Shown here in pieces: positions 1-12,300 of a DNA stretch of 64,000 bases. The notes beneath the pieces were generated by a model. The model did not search any database and was not told the origin of the DNA. It saw nothing but the letters and a program-made list of their open reading frames with translations. A program made the translations under genes and the position numbers. Origin of the DNA: Apoderus coryli (taxonomy: Eukaryota; Arthropoda; Insecta; Coleoptera; Attelabidae); assembly GCA_911728435.2 (NCBI GenBank), contig OU452211.1, positions 2,666,001 to 2,730,000 on the forward strand, read 5' to 3'. The stretch's first letter is position 1. Each line of letters begins with the position of its first letter.

Positions 1-790
1 CGAAGAGCCACTGTCTGTCCTCTGCCAGTCAGGTACGACCGCAGCAGCTGCAACGAGAGTCCCCGCACACCATATCAGAAGAACTTGATGAGACACACAG
101 TCAAAGGCCTTGCTCAGATCACATAAGGTGAGATTAATAAATTCACATCTCTCCAGGCCCTCGACTATGTCAGACACCACACGAGCCGCCGCCTGAACTG
201 TGGACCGACCACCCCTGAAACCAAACTGTCCAGGACACAAAAGGTTATTCGCTTCCAAAAAAGAAGTTAGATTTTGTTTTAATATCTCAAAATTTTTTCC
301 AAATATAGGAACTATAGAAATCGGTCGGTAATCAGAAGCATTATCAATGTTACCCTTTTTAAATACAGGGATAACTCTAGTCAACTTGAATGGCTCAGGG
401 AAAATGCCGCCGCACAAACATAAATTGAAGATGTGCACTAAAGGCTTAACTAAGATCTGTGCATATTCCTTCACAAAGAAACTGCTGCAGTTAAACATAT
501 CAACACTGCCCGAGTTTTTTAAGTGGCGAATGGTCTCCAGGACCTCAAACTCCGAGACAGGCAACATAAAAACGGAGCTAGGCTGCATCGGTATCCGACT
601 TAACATATGCACCCGCTCATCAAGATCCACAGACATGGCCTCAGTAATTTTATTAGCAACAGATACAAAAAAACTGTTAAACTCGGAAGGTGTAAGCCGA
701 GTACTAACTGGCATTGTACAATAGTTTCTTTCACTATTAATTATTCCCCAGATATCACGTGGTTTATTAGTGGAGCTAGCTAGAATAAAA
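1..790 (-). mobile_element. Non-LTR retrotransposon reverse transcriptase fragment (Jockey/CR1-like), 5'-truncated
   Basis: Read on the minus strand, one frame is open from about 790 to about 85. It holds the order of motifs expected in a non-LTR reverse transcriptase: a region upstream of the fingers (WGIINSERN), then VIPVFKKG, DYRPISIVPIFGK, QFGFRGGRST and DLSKAFDCVSH. The YADD catalytic loop would lie beyond the left edge. After VSHQVLL the frame breaks: the expected continuation YGVRGLSLQLLRSYLTGRG is present in another frame, so there is a small deletion or frameshift near 85. No endonuclease domain precedes 790, so the copy is 5'-truncated and dead. The clade (Jockey versus CR1) is inferred from the general look of the motifs, not from an alignment. 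Confidence 0.85.
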
Positions 791-2790
791 GTGACAAGAA
801 AAAAAAGTTAGGTTATAATTAAGGCAAAGTCCCCCCGGTTTACCCGCCTATGGTCATCCTTTTTTATTCAAGTTCATGTCAGTTTACGACATTTAACTAG
901 GCAAATAAATAGGCTACATTTGACTAATTTAGCTTTACTCGTTTCGAAAATATTTCAAAAAAATCGTCCTCAGGCAGTCATTTTTAACTTTGTAAAAAAA
1001 TTACAATTTAAGTTTTTTTCATGTTTAGACATTCCAGAAAACAAACAACAAACCTATAAGTACAATTTATTTGTTTAAATAGATAAAACTAAAAAATATA
1101 TAACACCGAAAACGTTAAACATAAAATTAAATTTTAAAATTTAAAATAAAAAATTCGCCTCAGGCATAGCAGCAAAAAATCAGACCTACTAACACCCTTT
1201 TTCCACCCTCATCTCGTAAAATATGTTACTGCAATAATTTTATATTATAACAACACAAAACGTCGCATCTATACAAACACACACACACGCACACAACATG
1301 ATTATTTAGAGACATGCAAACGTTGAGTGAAAATTGATTAAATTCAACAATGCATTTCCATCAATTCCAAATATATTATGTCGCCATCTATTCATCCAAC
1401 CGAAATTGAAATCGATCCAAATTATGAATGGACAATAGGAAGCAGACCACACTCGTGTACAAACTCTACAGGTTAAAAGTTCCCTTTTTTCGTTTTATTA
1501 TAACTTCTAATTTGGTTTTGGTGTGAACAAATAGATCCAATAACATGACATGAGTGAGGCCCAGGCTGTCCTAAAATTTTAGGCTCTAGATTTGGAGGCT
1601 CCTCATAGACTTGCCACAATTAAAAATATCCCATAACAATCCCACCTCTGTGTAATCCAAACTTGATTGGTGCCTGAACTGAACAGAAAGAACTCCACTC
1701 TCCGGTCATTTCCTTTGATATTCTGCCTCAATCTGGAGGACTTCCCATATACTTTTGGACACCCTCTATATTATGTACACGTAAACGAAGAAAACCTTTC
1801 AGACGATATTGAAAATCGCCCAAAGGCCAATAAAGAAACCGAAACGAGCGCTCCATTGTTCTCTTTATACTAATCCATGGGTGCTTTTTACCTAAAGTAT
1901 TTTTTCTCCCTTCTCAATGGCGAATATCTACAGGCACATGTAGAGAGAGTGAGTTGGGCGAGATAGCAGGATTAAAAATTTATTGAAGACGTGTTAACAA
2001 CTTGTATGTACAATTTTTTTCATTAAAAAAATTTTTTTGTTGAGCATCAAGGGCGATTGACATGGATGGTTTTTCGTGAACCGTTTCACTAAACCTTTTT
2101 CGAAAAGATTTCGTTAGTAAGAAGAAAGCCCTTGGCGATATGAGAGATCCTTTTTTTTCATGCATACTATGTCCAGTTGCGATACTATGTCGGCTCCTAT
2201 CAGGAAAGGGAAAGTCTTTCTTAGGGCTTGAATGATAGCGTTCTTAAACAGTTGCAGTGGATGCTGAAAAGAAAGAGATCCTGAAGGCCAGAGAAGATTT
2301 CTTGGTAACACATTCTAGTATAGCGTCTAGCTACTCATTACTCTATTTCGATGGAACTTTCTCAGACAGGTTAAAAGCTCCAAACCTTTGAAGCACATTG
2401 TAGAAGCAGGAATGTAATGGAAACGGCATTTTCTTATGGTTTCTTTTATGTAGAATCGACAGTTTCTAGCTGCATGGAAAAAACCTGGCAAAAATAATAT
2501 GATTTTGCAAGTGTAGAAACAATTGGAGCCAAGGTCGATATTGTTGCAGTTTCTCTACTTGTTTAATTGGAATATTTATCCAGCACCCTTTAGTTATCCC
2601 AAAAAATAACAGTATTAATTGGTCCAATTTGGCATGGAATATATAATACTTGTTTCAATGTTACGGGTTAGAATCCATAGTCGCATTTCCAAACAATGTA
2701 ATCAGCGGGCTTTGAATTCCGTTATACGTCAATCTCAGAAACCGGGGGTGTGTGGGAGGAGAGGGTGTTGCAAATGTGTTTGTTTAATAA
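791..2790. other. Gene-free AT-rich DNA
   Basis: I see no supported gene here. There is a short (CA)n tract near 1280 and only short open frames with no recognisable domain. This is probably old intergenic repeat sequence. Confidence 0.5.
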
Positions 2791-3589
2791 TATACAGGGT
2801 GTTTGGAAAAATTGGTGCCACATAGCCCGGACGAATTGAGCTTATTCATCTCTGCCCCATAATAGCAACAAAGTAGGATCTGTAAAATTCAAGTAGCCAT
2901 TCTAGCAAAATTAAATTTGGCAGAGCTGTCAACATATAAAATTCCCCTCGTGAACATATTTAAACCAATGCAGAGCGGATTTGATTGACGTAAAAATGGA
3001 AACTAATGAAAGGAATGATTTTCGAAAAACAAACTTCTCTCATTTATTTCATGACCTAAAGGCTTGCACCACATGAGGCTTTATTTATATACTAAAAGAA
3101 AAAAATATAAATAAAAATGCTTTACATTACGTGCATGCATAAGCAAATAGACTAGTGAAAAATTAAATTCCACAGTACTATGTTATGTAGCTTTGCAAAT
3201 TAATTGAGTAAAATTTTGTCTATAAAACTCAGAGGAAAGTTTTATTTATACAGCAAAGAAACGTTTGTGTAGATATCATAGAGGCTTTAGAAAAGTTCTG
3301 CAATAGACGCGTTTCGGAATAGTGGAGATGCTTTTTTTAATTTCTATTATACGTATTTAATTTATACCGGGTGTTCCAGATAAAAATAAATGACTAACAG
3401 AACAGATTAAATTAAATTTTCGAAACGTCCACTGTTTTTATTTGTCCAGGCATAGTACAATAAACTGTATTTCCAATTGCCTAAATCAAAGTGCGTAAGT
3501 TTCCGCGAGCAGCTGGCCAGTAATTTCTTGGATTACGCTGAAACCACATGTTCGTTAGAAAGCGCCGTGGACGCCCAAATGAGGCTGTG
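2791..3589. other. Mariner-like element ends and AT-rich filler
   Basis: A terminal-repeat-like motif TATACAGGGTGTTTGG lies at about 2791 and a related TTATACCGGGTGTTCC at about 3361. Both resemble the element ends scattered over the window. No transposase frame was seen between them. Confidence 0.4.
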
Positions 3590-4971
3590 TAGATTGTAGA
3601 TTGTCTTATCGGAGTCGTTTAGGCGGTTTGGCCTCCCCTCACTTCGACCTGCAGAAGATCTTTTGTGAATGACGCTAATCCATGAATTGCCCAGCTGTCC
3701 CACACTTTTCATAAATGATTTCTCTGGAGGCTAAATTCCTTGCCTCGTCGGGTGTTAGGGTCACCCCTCCAAGGTGTTTTAGCCTTTTGCAGAAAAGTGC
3801 CATGCATTCACAGAGCACGTGTTCTGTTGTCTCTGTTGCGTCTTCGCAAAACCGACAAGTGTCGTCCTCGGTTAGGCCCATCTTTTTGAGATGGTACTTC
3901 ACTGGGTGGTGTCCCGTAAAAAGGCCTGTAATTCACCTTAAGTCGCTTCTCTCCAGTTGGATAAGCTAGCCTGCGTTGGCCTCTGAAGGTTTGATAAACC
4001 TTTTTGATTGTCTTAGGCCTGGAGTGTTTCTCCAGTAGGACTGAAGTTGTTCCTTTTCCCATCTCCGAAGTTCTGCCTTCATATGCCTTTTTGGAAGGCC
4101 AAAGATGGGTTCCGGGCCGCAGAACGGAGCGTTTGCACCCTCTTTTGCAAGTTGGTCCGCCGCTTCGTTCCCCTCTATGCCTTCATGTCCTGGTACCTAT
4201 GTCAGAGTAATCTTTTTTCCCCCGAGCTGCCAGTTGCTTTAGGGTCTGTTTGCATTCCCATGCTAGCTTTGACGTGAAGGTGCTTTTAACGCAGCTTGAC
4301 TGTCTGACATAATATTGATCTGCCGTTCCGGGATGCCTCTCTGCAGGCATTCTTGAGCACAACGATTAATAGCGTTGATCTCTGCTTGGAATATAGTGGG
4401 ACTTTTCCCGAGAGATTCAGAGAGCCTGCAATTTGGCCCGTATACTCCCATGCCTGTGTTCCCTTCTATTCCTTTTGAACCGTCCGTATACCAGACGGAT
4501 GTGTTTTCTGGGAATCGTGGTTCCCCATTTAGCCAATTTTGACGGTCTGTAATAGTAAATTTGGAACTCCAACATTATTCATTACAGTCACTTGCAATCC
4601 TAATTGGCTAGAGATTGTGGAGAACATTCGTCCAAATTATGATCCTAATAATCATCCTATGTTGGTAGCAAGAGTTTTCAATACCAATTTAAATCAGTTA
4701 CTAAAAGAAATTTTAGATGACTACATTTTTGGCGTACCAGTATGTCAGTTCTATACTATAGAATTTCAAAAGCGTGGTCTGCCACATGCCCATATCGTTT
4801 TGATTCTAGGAGCAGAAGACAAAATGATGGATACAAATCGGATAGACCAAGCTGTTTCTGCTGAACTTCCAGATCGTGATTTAGAACCAGAACTATTTAG
4901 CTTGGTTGTAAAATGGGATTTCAAAATCATGTTTGCGTGGCAAAGCGTCCGACGGTTTTCTTCCTGAATCC
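3590..4971 (-). mobile_element. Non-LTR retrotransposon RNase H/3' tail, copy 1 (interrupted)
   Basis: The minus strand encodes pieces of the same protein tail as the element at 36462-37519: WYTDGSKGIEGNTG, then GVYGPNCRLSESLGKSP, the RNase H motif MSDSQAALKA, and the C-terminal cysteine/histidine motif (CRFCEDATETTEHVLCEC). This copy keeps GIEGN where the other has a stop codon, but it is frameshifted between the RNase H core and the tail. A 354-bp Helitron piece splits the element at about 4556-4909; element sequence resumes at 4910 and ends near 4971. The 3' end lies near 3590, in a sequence (GATTGTAGATTG) matching the 3' end of the other copy. Both copies are 5'-truncated and inactive. 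Confidence 0.8.
4556..4909 (+). mobile_element. Helitron Rep (Helitron-like N domain) fragment
   Basis: The plus strand encodes a piece of the Helitron rolling-circle replication initiator: FGTPTLFITVTCNPNW, then VCQFYTIEFQKRGLPHAHI. The HAH in GLPHAHI is the HUH-type metal-binding motif of the Rep nuclease. The catalytic tyrosine and helicase parts are absent, and neither the 5' TC nor the 3' CTRR hairpin end is visible. The piece sits inside a non-LTR element and replaces about 10 bp of it. It looks like captured filler DNA rather than a normal Helitron insertion. Confidence 0.8.
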
Positions 4972-5150
4972 ATCGCTGCTGTGGGGCAAGTGAATTGGGC
5001 TTCGGATTGCTCACCCACCCACCGTATTCTCCAGATTTAGACCCCAGAGACTTTTGCCTGTTTTCAGATCTCAAGTGAATGCTTGCTGGAAAGAAATTTA
5101 AGTCCAATGATGAAATAATCGCTGAAACTGAGGCCTAATTTTGTCACAAT
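4972..5150 (+). mobile_element. Mariner transposase C-terminal fragment
   Basis: One frame reads LTHPPYSPDLDPRDFCLF, a stop, and then GKKFKSNDEIIAETEA. This matches the mariner catalytic-domain consensus PHPPYSPDLAP.DFFLF, which carries the last aspartate pair, followed by the usual region with KF.S.DE. An in-frame stop splits it and there is no N-terminal part. It abuts the end of the non-LTR copy, so this spot is a mosaic of three element types. Confidence 0.75.
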
Positions 5151-6663
5151 TTTGATTTTTTCTTAGTTATCCTACGTACTTATTACCCAGTTACTTAGTA
5201 CAATCCTGTAAATAATCTGCTTACATTAATAAATCTTTGCCTAGTTGAAAAACGTGGTCATTTTTTTAAATTTCGGTTTTACTATCTCATTCTAACCGTG
5301 TACATTTATTTGTATGTATGTAAAGTAATTAGATTTCAGAGAGTTTTTGGCTGACTGCGAAACCTCATATAAACCTGATTCAATTTTGCATTTGGGGATT
5401 TAAATGAATTTTTGCGGTTTGGAAAGTTAAACTTACCAAATCCGATAAATTTCATTGTATAAATGAATAAACCGAACTACGTTGAACATTGTTTTAGTCG
5501 GAAATAGATTTATTCCTCAATTTTGTTTAAAAAAAATTGGTTTATTTAATTTTAAACAGCCTGTATAGGACATTTGTCGTTCTAGATAAGTAACAATACT
5601 GTCTAACTTGCTCGAAGGTCCATTAATATGTTTCGTCTGGCAAAGAAAATTGTTCTTTGAAATTTTAGCGTGACTTTCGTGCCTCACCGTATGATGTGTG
5701 TAAAAATAAAAAGTTGGCAAAGAATAAAAATGTCATTCGTATATGTCGATCTAGTATCAAACACATGGAACGGGAAATCTGCAAATAATAAGGGGAAATG
5801 CCACATAAAATGTGCATTAATCAATAGTGGTGCAAGTGCAAATGACAGAAATACCGCATGGCATGGTCTATTAATGCAAGCCAAGCGGAATTGATGTAAA
5901 ATATATGTGCAAATACAGAAACAGATCATCAGAATTATTGCTGTTGGGAACCTCTAGTTTTTTTGATGTGCATTACATATTTATCTCGAATCTATCATCC
6001 ACTCCACTGTAACGAACGAGTTTATGCCGCAGCGTCAATGTGAGATTCATGATAAGGGCATGTTTGAAGTTTATTTATCATACCCCCGGCAACTCTGTAT
6101 AGGAATTGAATATTTAATTCTCTATTTGGAGAAAATTGCATAAATTTGTACATTCCTTCTCTCAGATAAGTTCCCGATTATACATGCGGTTTTCAGAAGA
6201 TTAAAGACGAATTAATTAATTCTTCTCGTAGGTAGTTTTAAAAGTGCATTAGCCATATAGAAATCAGTCTCTTTAAGCTGTTCGGGAGGCTTAAAAGTAG
6301 TATTCATTAATATAAAAAATTAAAATACAAAGCATATTAAAGAAAAACATATTTACTATGATTCTCGTGTAAGCTTTTCTCATTCTTTTAATTTTTAGTA
6401 GTCTAACGCCACTGGGAAAATCTTATTCTTATTTCAGCATCCCCATGGTGCAAATGTGAACAGCCTGTAGGTGATATGCATATCTGTGGTCATCGTGTAG
6501 TGTTCATAATATTTTAGACTTAGGTATTTGAAGGTTATGAGCTGTAAATGAAAAATAATTTAATGGCAAAGCGGACTAAAATGCTGGTTTTACCTACACA
6601 AGGAATTTTGTTTAATTTAGCAAGAGCCCAGTCTAATTCAATAGAACCAGACCGAGGCATGGG
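5151..6663. other. Gene-free AT-rich DNA
   Basis: No gene or clear element is supported. The first part is probably the 3' region of the mariner relic. Confidence 0.4.
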
Positions 6664-6720
6664 TCGAGAGATACTGACGAATTTGTTTCGCTCTTGTTAT
6701 GAGCTCGTCAGAGTGTAACA
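6664..6720 (-). ncRNA. Hammerhead-ribozyme-like motif (minimal type I)
   Basis: The minus strand reads CTGACGA, then GCTC, a 7-nt loop (ATAACAA), GAGC, and then GAAAC, six loop bases and GTC. That is the full hammerhead core: CUGANGA at 6711-6705, a 4-bp stem II, GAAA at 6689-6686, and a 2-bp stem III (AC/GT) before the cleavage-site C at 6676. Stem I starts with three pairs (ACT/AGT) and then has an internal mismatch. Very short stem III hammerheads of this kind are known in Penelope-like and related retroelements of animals. No retroelement frame was found beside it. The sequence match is direct; activity is an inference. Confidence 0.65.
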
Positions 6721-8980
6721 AAATAGAACCCGCCACTGGCAAGCTTACAGATTACTCAATTCTAGAATACATGGGTGGCAGATCACTTCTTTCTGAGAAT
6801 TTCCAATATCTAACAAGTCCTTTTTTCTAATATATATATTTACGATAACACGAAATATTCCCATAGATTTGTTGACATATGGTTCTTAGTTTTTCTAAAC
6901 ATAAATACGAACGTACCCTAATATTATGTGATACGACAAACATGAGGGGTCTAAAAGTTATCTGCATCATAAAAATTGTGCAAGGCTTTTAAAAATATTT
7001 TGTTCTTAAGATGTCTTTTTTCTGATTGGCTTATTTTCATTTTGTATAACCTACTATGTAACTTTTATGAGGCAATTCTGGAAAGGCAAAAGGACTAAGA
7101 TTAGAATCGTTCTAGCGTTGGTTCAGTCAAGTCATGTTTACTCTAATTATAAAATGTTAAATTAAATATTTTAATTTGTTTTTGGACTTGTTTTAAAGTA
7201 TCTGTATAAAGACTGAGTCCATTTCTTTATCATTCTGAAGTAGTGAATTGTATAAATTTCCGTAAGTTTTGATATTCTTTTAATTGAAGGCCTTTTTGTT
7301 TAATCAGTTTTTTTTATATAAAGTTTAAAGTTATTTCTTTTAGTAATTGAAATAAATTCCGTTTTCAATATTTGCCATTAAATTATTTTTCATTTATTAT
7401 ATTTACGGACATGAAATCCTTTTAGTTAGCTGTTCCGAGAGTTCAGCCTCGGACTGTTATCAAAAGTACGAAGTATACGATTATTCTCAATATTATATCG
7501 ACGGTTTCTGTTCCGTTCGTTATTAGCACACAGGCCAAAGTTGAGTTTTTAGTGTTTAGTTTATAGAGAAAAAACTATTTGAAAGAATTTTTGATATGGC
7601 GTCAATTTTAAAACAAGGAAACCATTTTGTTTAATATTTTAATTTTGTGAACTTTTCGTTTAAATTTTAGAAACATTTTACTTTTTAATTTTTGCAACAA
7701 AATTATTGACGCAGCTTTGTCGAGTATTAAAAAAACGCTTTGATTTAGATATATGAACAACTTATATTTCAATCAGGATCAAAAAACTCATTACCACCAT
7801 CAGTATTTGATATTATTGTCCACAAAAGTCCATCGTGTAGGTATATTTTTGTATGTATGTTTCAATAATATTACAAATAAATTTATTACAAATACACAGA
7901 GGCAAATTTCGGTTTTGTTTATTTTAATAAATGCAATTAACGAAGCAAAAGCATGTTTTAATTGTTAGTATTTGGTTAATTTATCAAAATAATAATACTC
8001 ATACATATGAAACGATTGTTTTAACGATTGTTTTATTATGGATATCACAAATACATATTATATTTCAAACGTGATGAGATAATTGAGAATATTAGGTATT
8101 ATTTATATTATACAGAGTGGTCTATGTCGATTTAGTCAAGCATAAATTAAAAGTTTCTCTGTTTCCGCCATAGCACATCGCGTGTGCACTTAACGATGAA
8201 TAATTTTGCGTAAAAGCGCATCTTGTAGAAGAGTATTTATGTCCAGGGAATGTTCCGGCCCTGTGCAAACAACCATGCATATGTAAACAGTGTTCCAATC
8301 GTTTCATTTTAATTACCAAATAAAACTCAGAAAGTCGTAAAAACCCATTTGCTCCCGCATATCACAAACAGTTAATTAGTTAATAATACATTGGCTATGC
8401 ATTTTCTTGCATCCGCTTTCAGTGTCACCGGTTGTAATAATAAAACGAAAACTGCTAAACAATCGTAAAATGGAATTGCACCGGGGATTTTACCCGAAAA
8501 TCTAATCAACATCTGAGTACACGAAAAGGATGAGTTGTAAATGGATATAATGCAGGGTTGTTCTTCCTAAAATATCCTTCTTCTATTTAATGGCAGCATA
8601 AAATCTTTCGAAACTACCTAAATATCCCCATGAATTATTGTATCTTCCTCATTATTACTGCTAAAATAGACGAGGCTGATTTCTCAGCGACTGTGTAGTC
8701 ATTTTGGCAAAAATTCTTTGGAATATCTTGTCCTTTGATGATTTGTGAAACTCCACTTTGTTTCAAAGATACAGGGTGAAGAAAATTTGCGATATTTGTT
8801 AAAATTATAATGTAAATAAAAGTATAAGCACAAAAAATAATTGTTTACAATGAGTTCAGATTCCGATTACTTTATTTGATTGTGATTAATCACTTGTATT
8901 GATCGCATTTGCTAGATTGAGTGACGTTTGGTTGTTTGACTTGTCTTTAATCGTTGGTAAATCCTGTATCATGAATCACT
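6721..8980. other. Gene-free AT-rich DNA with isolated element ends
   Basis: Isolated terminal-repeat-like motifs occur (TATACAGAGTGGTC near 8110, GATACAGGGTGAAG near 8769). No supported gene was seen. Confidence 0.4.
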
Positions 8981-9780
8981 ATACAGGGTGTCTTAAAAAA
9001 CATTCCCCACCCTTTGGACATAAAATCTACGACCCACAATAAGACGAAATTTCGAAAAATGTCTCCTCATGAAATTATGACCATTTTGAATATTGAAATT
9101 AGACAAATCTTTCACTTGGAATTAATAATTTAAATCTGGTAATCCTTGATAAAAACAGATTCATGCGCAAAGAGAAAATCTGCATCCTTATCATATAAAG
9201 CCGATTCAAGAATAGCATCCTGGGGATACTGAGTTGCGCTTATGATTTTGTAGATTTTTTTTAAATTGCCTGGACGCAAATGAAGACATTTTTAAACAAG
9301 TACTGTAGAGTGATGAAGTCCATTTTAACCAGCAAGGAGTGTTCAATCAGCACAACTTGCATTGTTGGAATTAGAGAATCACATAAGCAAGCACGCTGGA
9401 GGTTAAATGTGTGGCTTTGTCTGTTGGGAAATAGGATAATAGAACCATAGTTTCTACCTAGGATACCAAACGCCGAAAACTATGCCAATTTTTGCGATAA
9501 CAGATTACCAACTCTTCTGGAAGAGTACAGCGGCCAAATATTGTATTTCAACATGATGGTGCACCTGCCCGTTATTCTCAAAATGTTTGAGAAATATTAA
9601 ATCGACGTTTTCTCAACCAATGGATCGATCATGGAGGACCTATTTCTTGGCCTCCTACTTCATTTTAATATTCAAAATGGTCACAATTTCATAAGGAGAC
9701 ATTTTTCAAAATTTTGACATAAATGATTTTTGTCTTATTTTTGGTCATAGATTCTGCACTGTTCTTTTTATAAAGGGTGT
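8981..9780 (+). mobile_element. Degenerate Tc1/mariner-superfamily element with long inverted ends
   Basis: The left end begins TATACAGGGTGTCTTAA. About 120 bp of the left end is repeated inverted at about 9662-9780; for example AATGTCTCCTCATGAAATT at the left matches the complement of the right side. Between them, plus-strand frames decode a decayed IS630/mariner-type transposase: DEVHFNQQGVFNQHN (first catalytic aspartate), NAENYANFLRDNRLPTLLEE, ILYFQHDGAPARYSQNV (second aspartate), and NQWIDHGGPISWPPTS. Several frameshifts and stops make it non-functional. The right tip is not clear. Confidence 0.7.
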
Positions 9781-11160
9781 CTTTCAAATTTGGTTTTTGG
9801 ATTTTCTTTTGTTCGTTTTCACTAAAAACACCTCGTATATGATCCAGCTTTGCTATCCAGAACATCAACAAGAGATAATGTCCGTCATATTTAGGGAGTC
9901 TATTATTAGAGTTCATTATATCGATGAACTCCCAAAGTCTATTATTAAATAAAATACCTACTCAAGTAGTAGTATCCTTTTATCAATAAGTGGAAGTCGA
10001 GTTTTATCTTTTAATAGAGTTTCTCAAAATATGGTTGAATTGTACCCGCATCGCGACCCATGTATAGTGGTGGAATACATTAAAACTTTTCATTGTGTTG
10101 AATGGGATTATGCCGCCAGTGGGAATGCTTAAACGTAATATGGGGTAATCTTTATTAAAATGGGGCGGTGACTACCACCACTGTACTATTTGTTTAATTG
10201 CTCAGAAATAAGTTTTGAGCTGTGTGAACACTATAAATTGTGTGCATCACAGATGGATTCACATTGGAATTTATACAGGGTAAGTCCCAACTAACGGGAG
10301 AAATCAACCTTTGATGTTTTACATTTTTCGCTTAGAAATTGATAAAGATAATGATATGCTCGTGTGGTAGGGGATTTATTGGGCAAATTATAGTAGATAA
10401 ACATCTAAGTGATAACTAAATTCATAAATTGTTTATTAATGGCTAAAAATTTCAATAAATACAAGAAAAAAATATATAAAGGTTGTCCCAAAATTATCGC
10501 ATGATTTGAATTAAATAGAAAACACAGTTTTTAGTCTTTTGATTGTAAGATACATAGGATAGGGTTATTTAGGGAATAACACATCGGGCAAATGGCCTCG
10601 ACGGCTTCGGATACACATACGCACTCGTTTGTCGAAAGTTTCCATGACCATTCTGCAAAAATATGGCTAAATTTCGACCATTCCGACCATATTTGAATTG
10701 AAATATTATTCAATAATGAAGACACATTGTTCTATCATGTAACGGTCCATTTTTACTAACCCTAAACTGGCAGAGCTGTCGAGTTGTTTTGTTTTTAGGG
10801 TTGCCAGCATTTAACTGCGTAATTGGCGGCAAATTCAAATCTAGCGTTAATTTGGGGACACTGTTTAAGTTAACTTTTATTAGTTGAAACATACACCGTA
10901 TATATGACAGTGCAATAGCACGTTGTGCTCCAGTTATCAAACGTCATCCAACTGAAATAACATTACCTAATTTCGAACAGTTCCTGTTATAGTTCTCCTT
11001 CGTTCGGCATGGAGTAATATTTCAAATTCACTTACGCATTTGTGACGACAGTTGATTTATTCATATCTATAGGTATCTACCTAGTGAAATGTAGATCTTG
11101 TTTCCTACTTTGAATTCTCTACAATACATCTGAGTATTGAAATAGTTACATAAACTTAGG
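9781..11160. other. Gene-free AT-rich DNA with further element ends
   Basis: Motifs like those of the mariner-like family recur, such as TTTATACAGGGTAAGTCCC near 10273 and AAGGTTGTCCCAAAA near 10480. No gene is supported. Confidence 0.4.
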
Positions 11161-12300
11161 TAATAATAATAATAATAATAATGGATTATATTTACAATTC
11201 TTCAAAGTTCTAAGTTCTAACGAAAAGAAAAAAACAGGCACCCAACGCAACAAGTCAATATGCTGAACAAAAATTATTATAATCTCGGCTCTCAGAATGG
11301 TGTGATCTAAATAGAGTTCCTCTAAATCTGAACAAATGTAAGTCGGTGACATTTACAAGACGTCAAGATCCGTTTTTGCGAAACTACACCATCGATAATT
11401 CAAATTTGGAACGTTGCGCTTTAATCAAAGATCTTGGTGTATACTTGGATGGTGATTTATCTTTCAACTACCACATTAAGCTAGTTTCTGCTAATGCTTT
11501 GCGAATGTTAGGATTTATTTTTAGACAGACCAGAGAATTCAACAACATGGACTGCTTGAAAAGTCTCTATTTCGCCTTTGTTGTGTCTATTTTTGAATTC
11601 GCTACAATCATTTGGTCGCCCATCTACCGTGTTCATATACAGAGATTGGAGAGTATCCAACGTAAGTTTTTAAAATATTTGTCATTTAAAATTGATGGAT
11701 ATTTTCCTCCTCGTGGGTGTGATCACGGCCTGTTACTGGCAAGGTTCGGATTTCGGCCGTTAGCCGAGAGACGCATCTTCGCGTCTCAGATCTTTCTTTT
11801 TAAGTTGATCAACAATATGTTGGATTGTCCTCGGTTGCTTCAGCAGCTATGGTTTCGTATCCCTAGGGTTCACTCTAGAAGCGCTAGTTTATTTTGGATG
11901 CCACAGATTCGTTCTAATTATGAATCTAAAGCACCGCTTGTAAATACAGCAACCGATTAGTTATTAATGAAAACGTTGATTTTTTTAATGTATCGCTTGA
12001 TTCTTTTAAGAAAGGTTTAGAGACATGTTTGCGGGATACTGATTTGGATTTGTTTTGATGAATTATGTTCATGTATTAATTATTTGTTGTTATTATTAAT
12101 TGTTCTTGTAATCCTCCCAAATTTCTTTCGTTTTGATGCGTGTATTTCCTTTTTTGTATTTTCTATTTTTCAGTTAGTTCTAAGTTGGGTATTTTTGTAT
12201 GCTAATGCTAGGCAATTGTTTTTGTTAATGTAAGATTTTGTCTTGTTATTGGGTAGCAATACCTGTTAGACAATAAAGAGATTATTATTATTATTATTAT
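11161..12300 (+). mobile_element. Non-LTR retrotransposon 3' end (RT thumb and tail), 5'-truncated
   Basis: An open frame from about 11285 to 11960 encodes LSEWCDLNRVPLNLNKCKS followed by a conserved C-terminal region (KDLGVYLDGDLSFNYHI, SIFEFATIIWSPIY, RLESIQRKFLKYLS). This is the segment after the catalytic core in Jockey/CR1-type polymerases. A 3' untranslated region follows and ends in AATAAAGAG and a short (ATT)n tract at about 12285-12300. A (TAA)n tract also lies at the 5' side, at 11162-11183. CR1-like elements often end in a short microsatellite. The frame is intact over 200 codons, so the insertion may be fairly recent, but it cannot move alone. Confidence 0.8.

Noticed and set aside
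347..724. Plus-strand open frame of 125 codons
   Set aside because: It is the antisense shadow of the minus-strand reverse transcriptase fragment.
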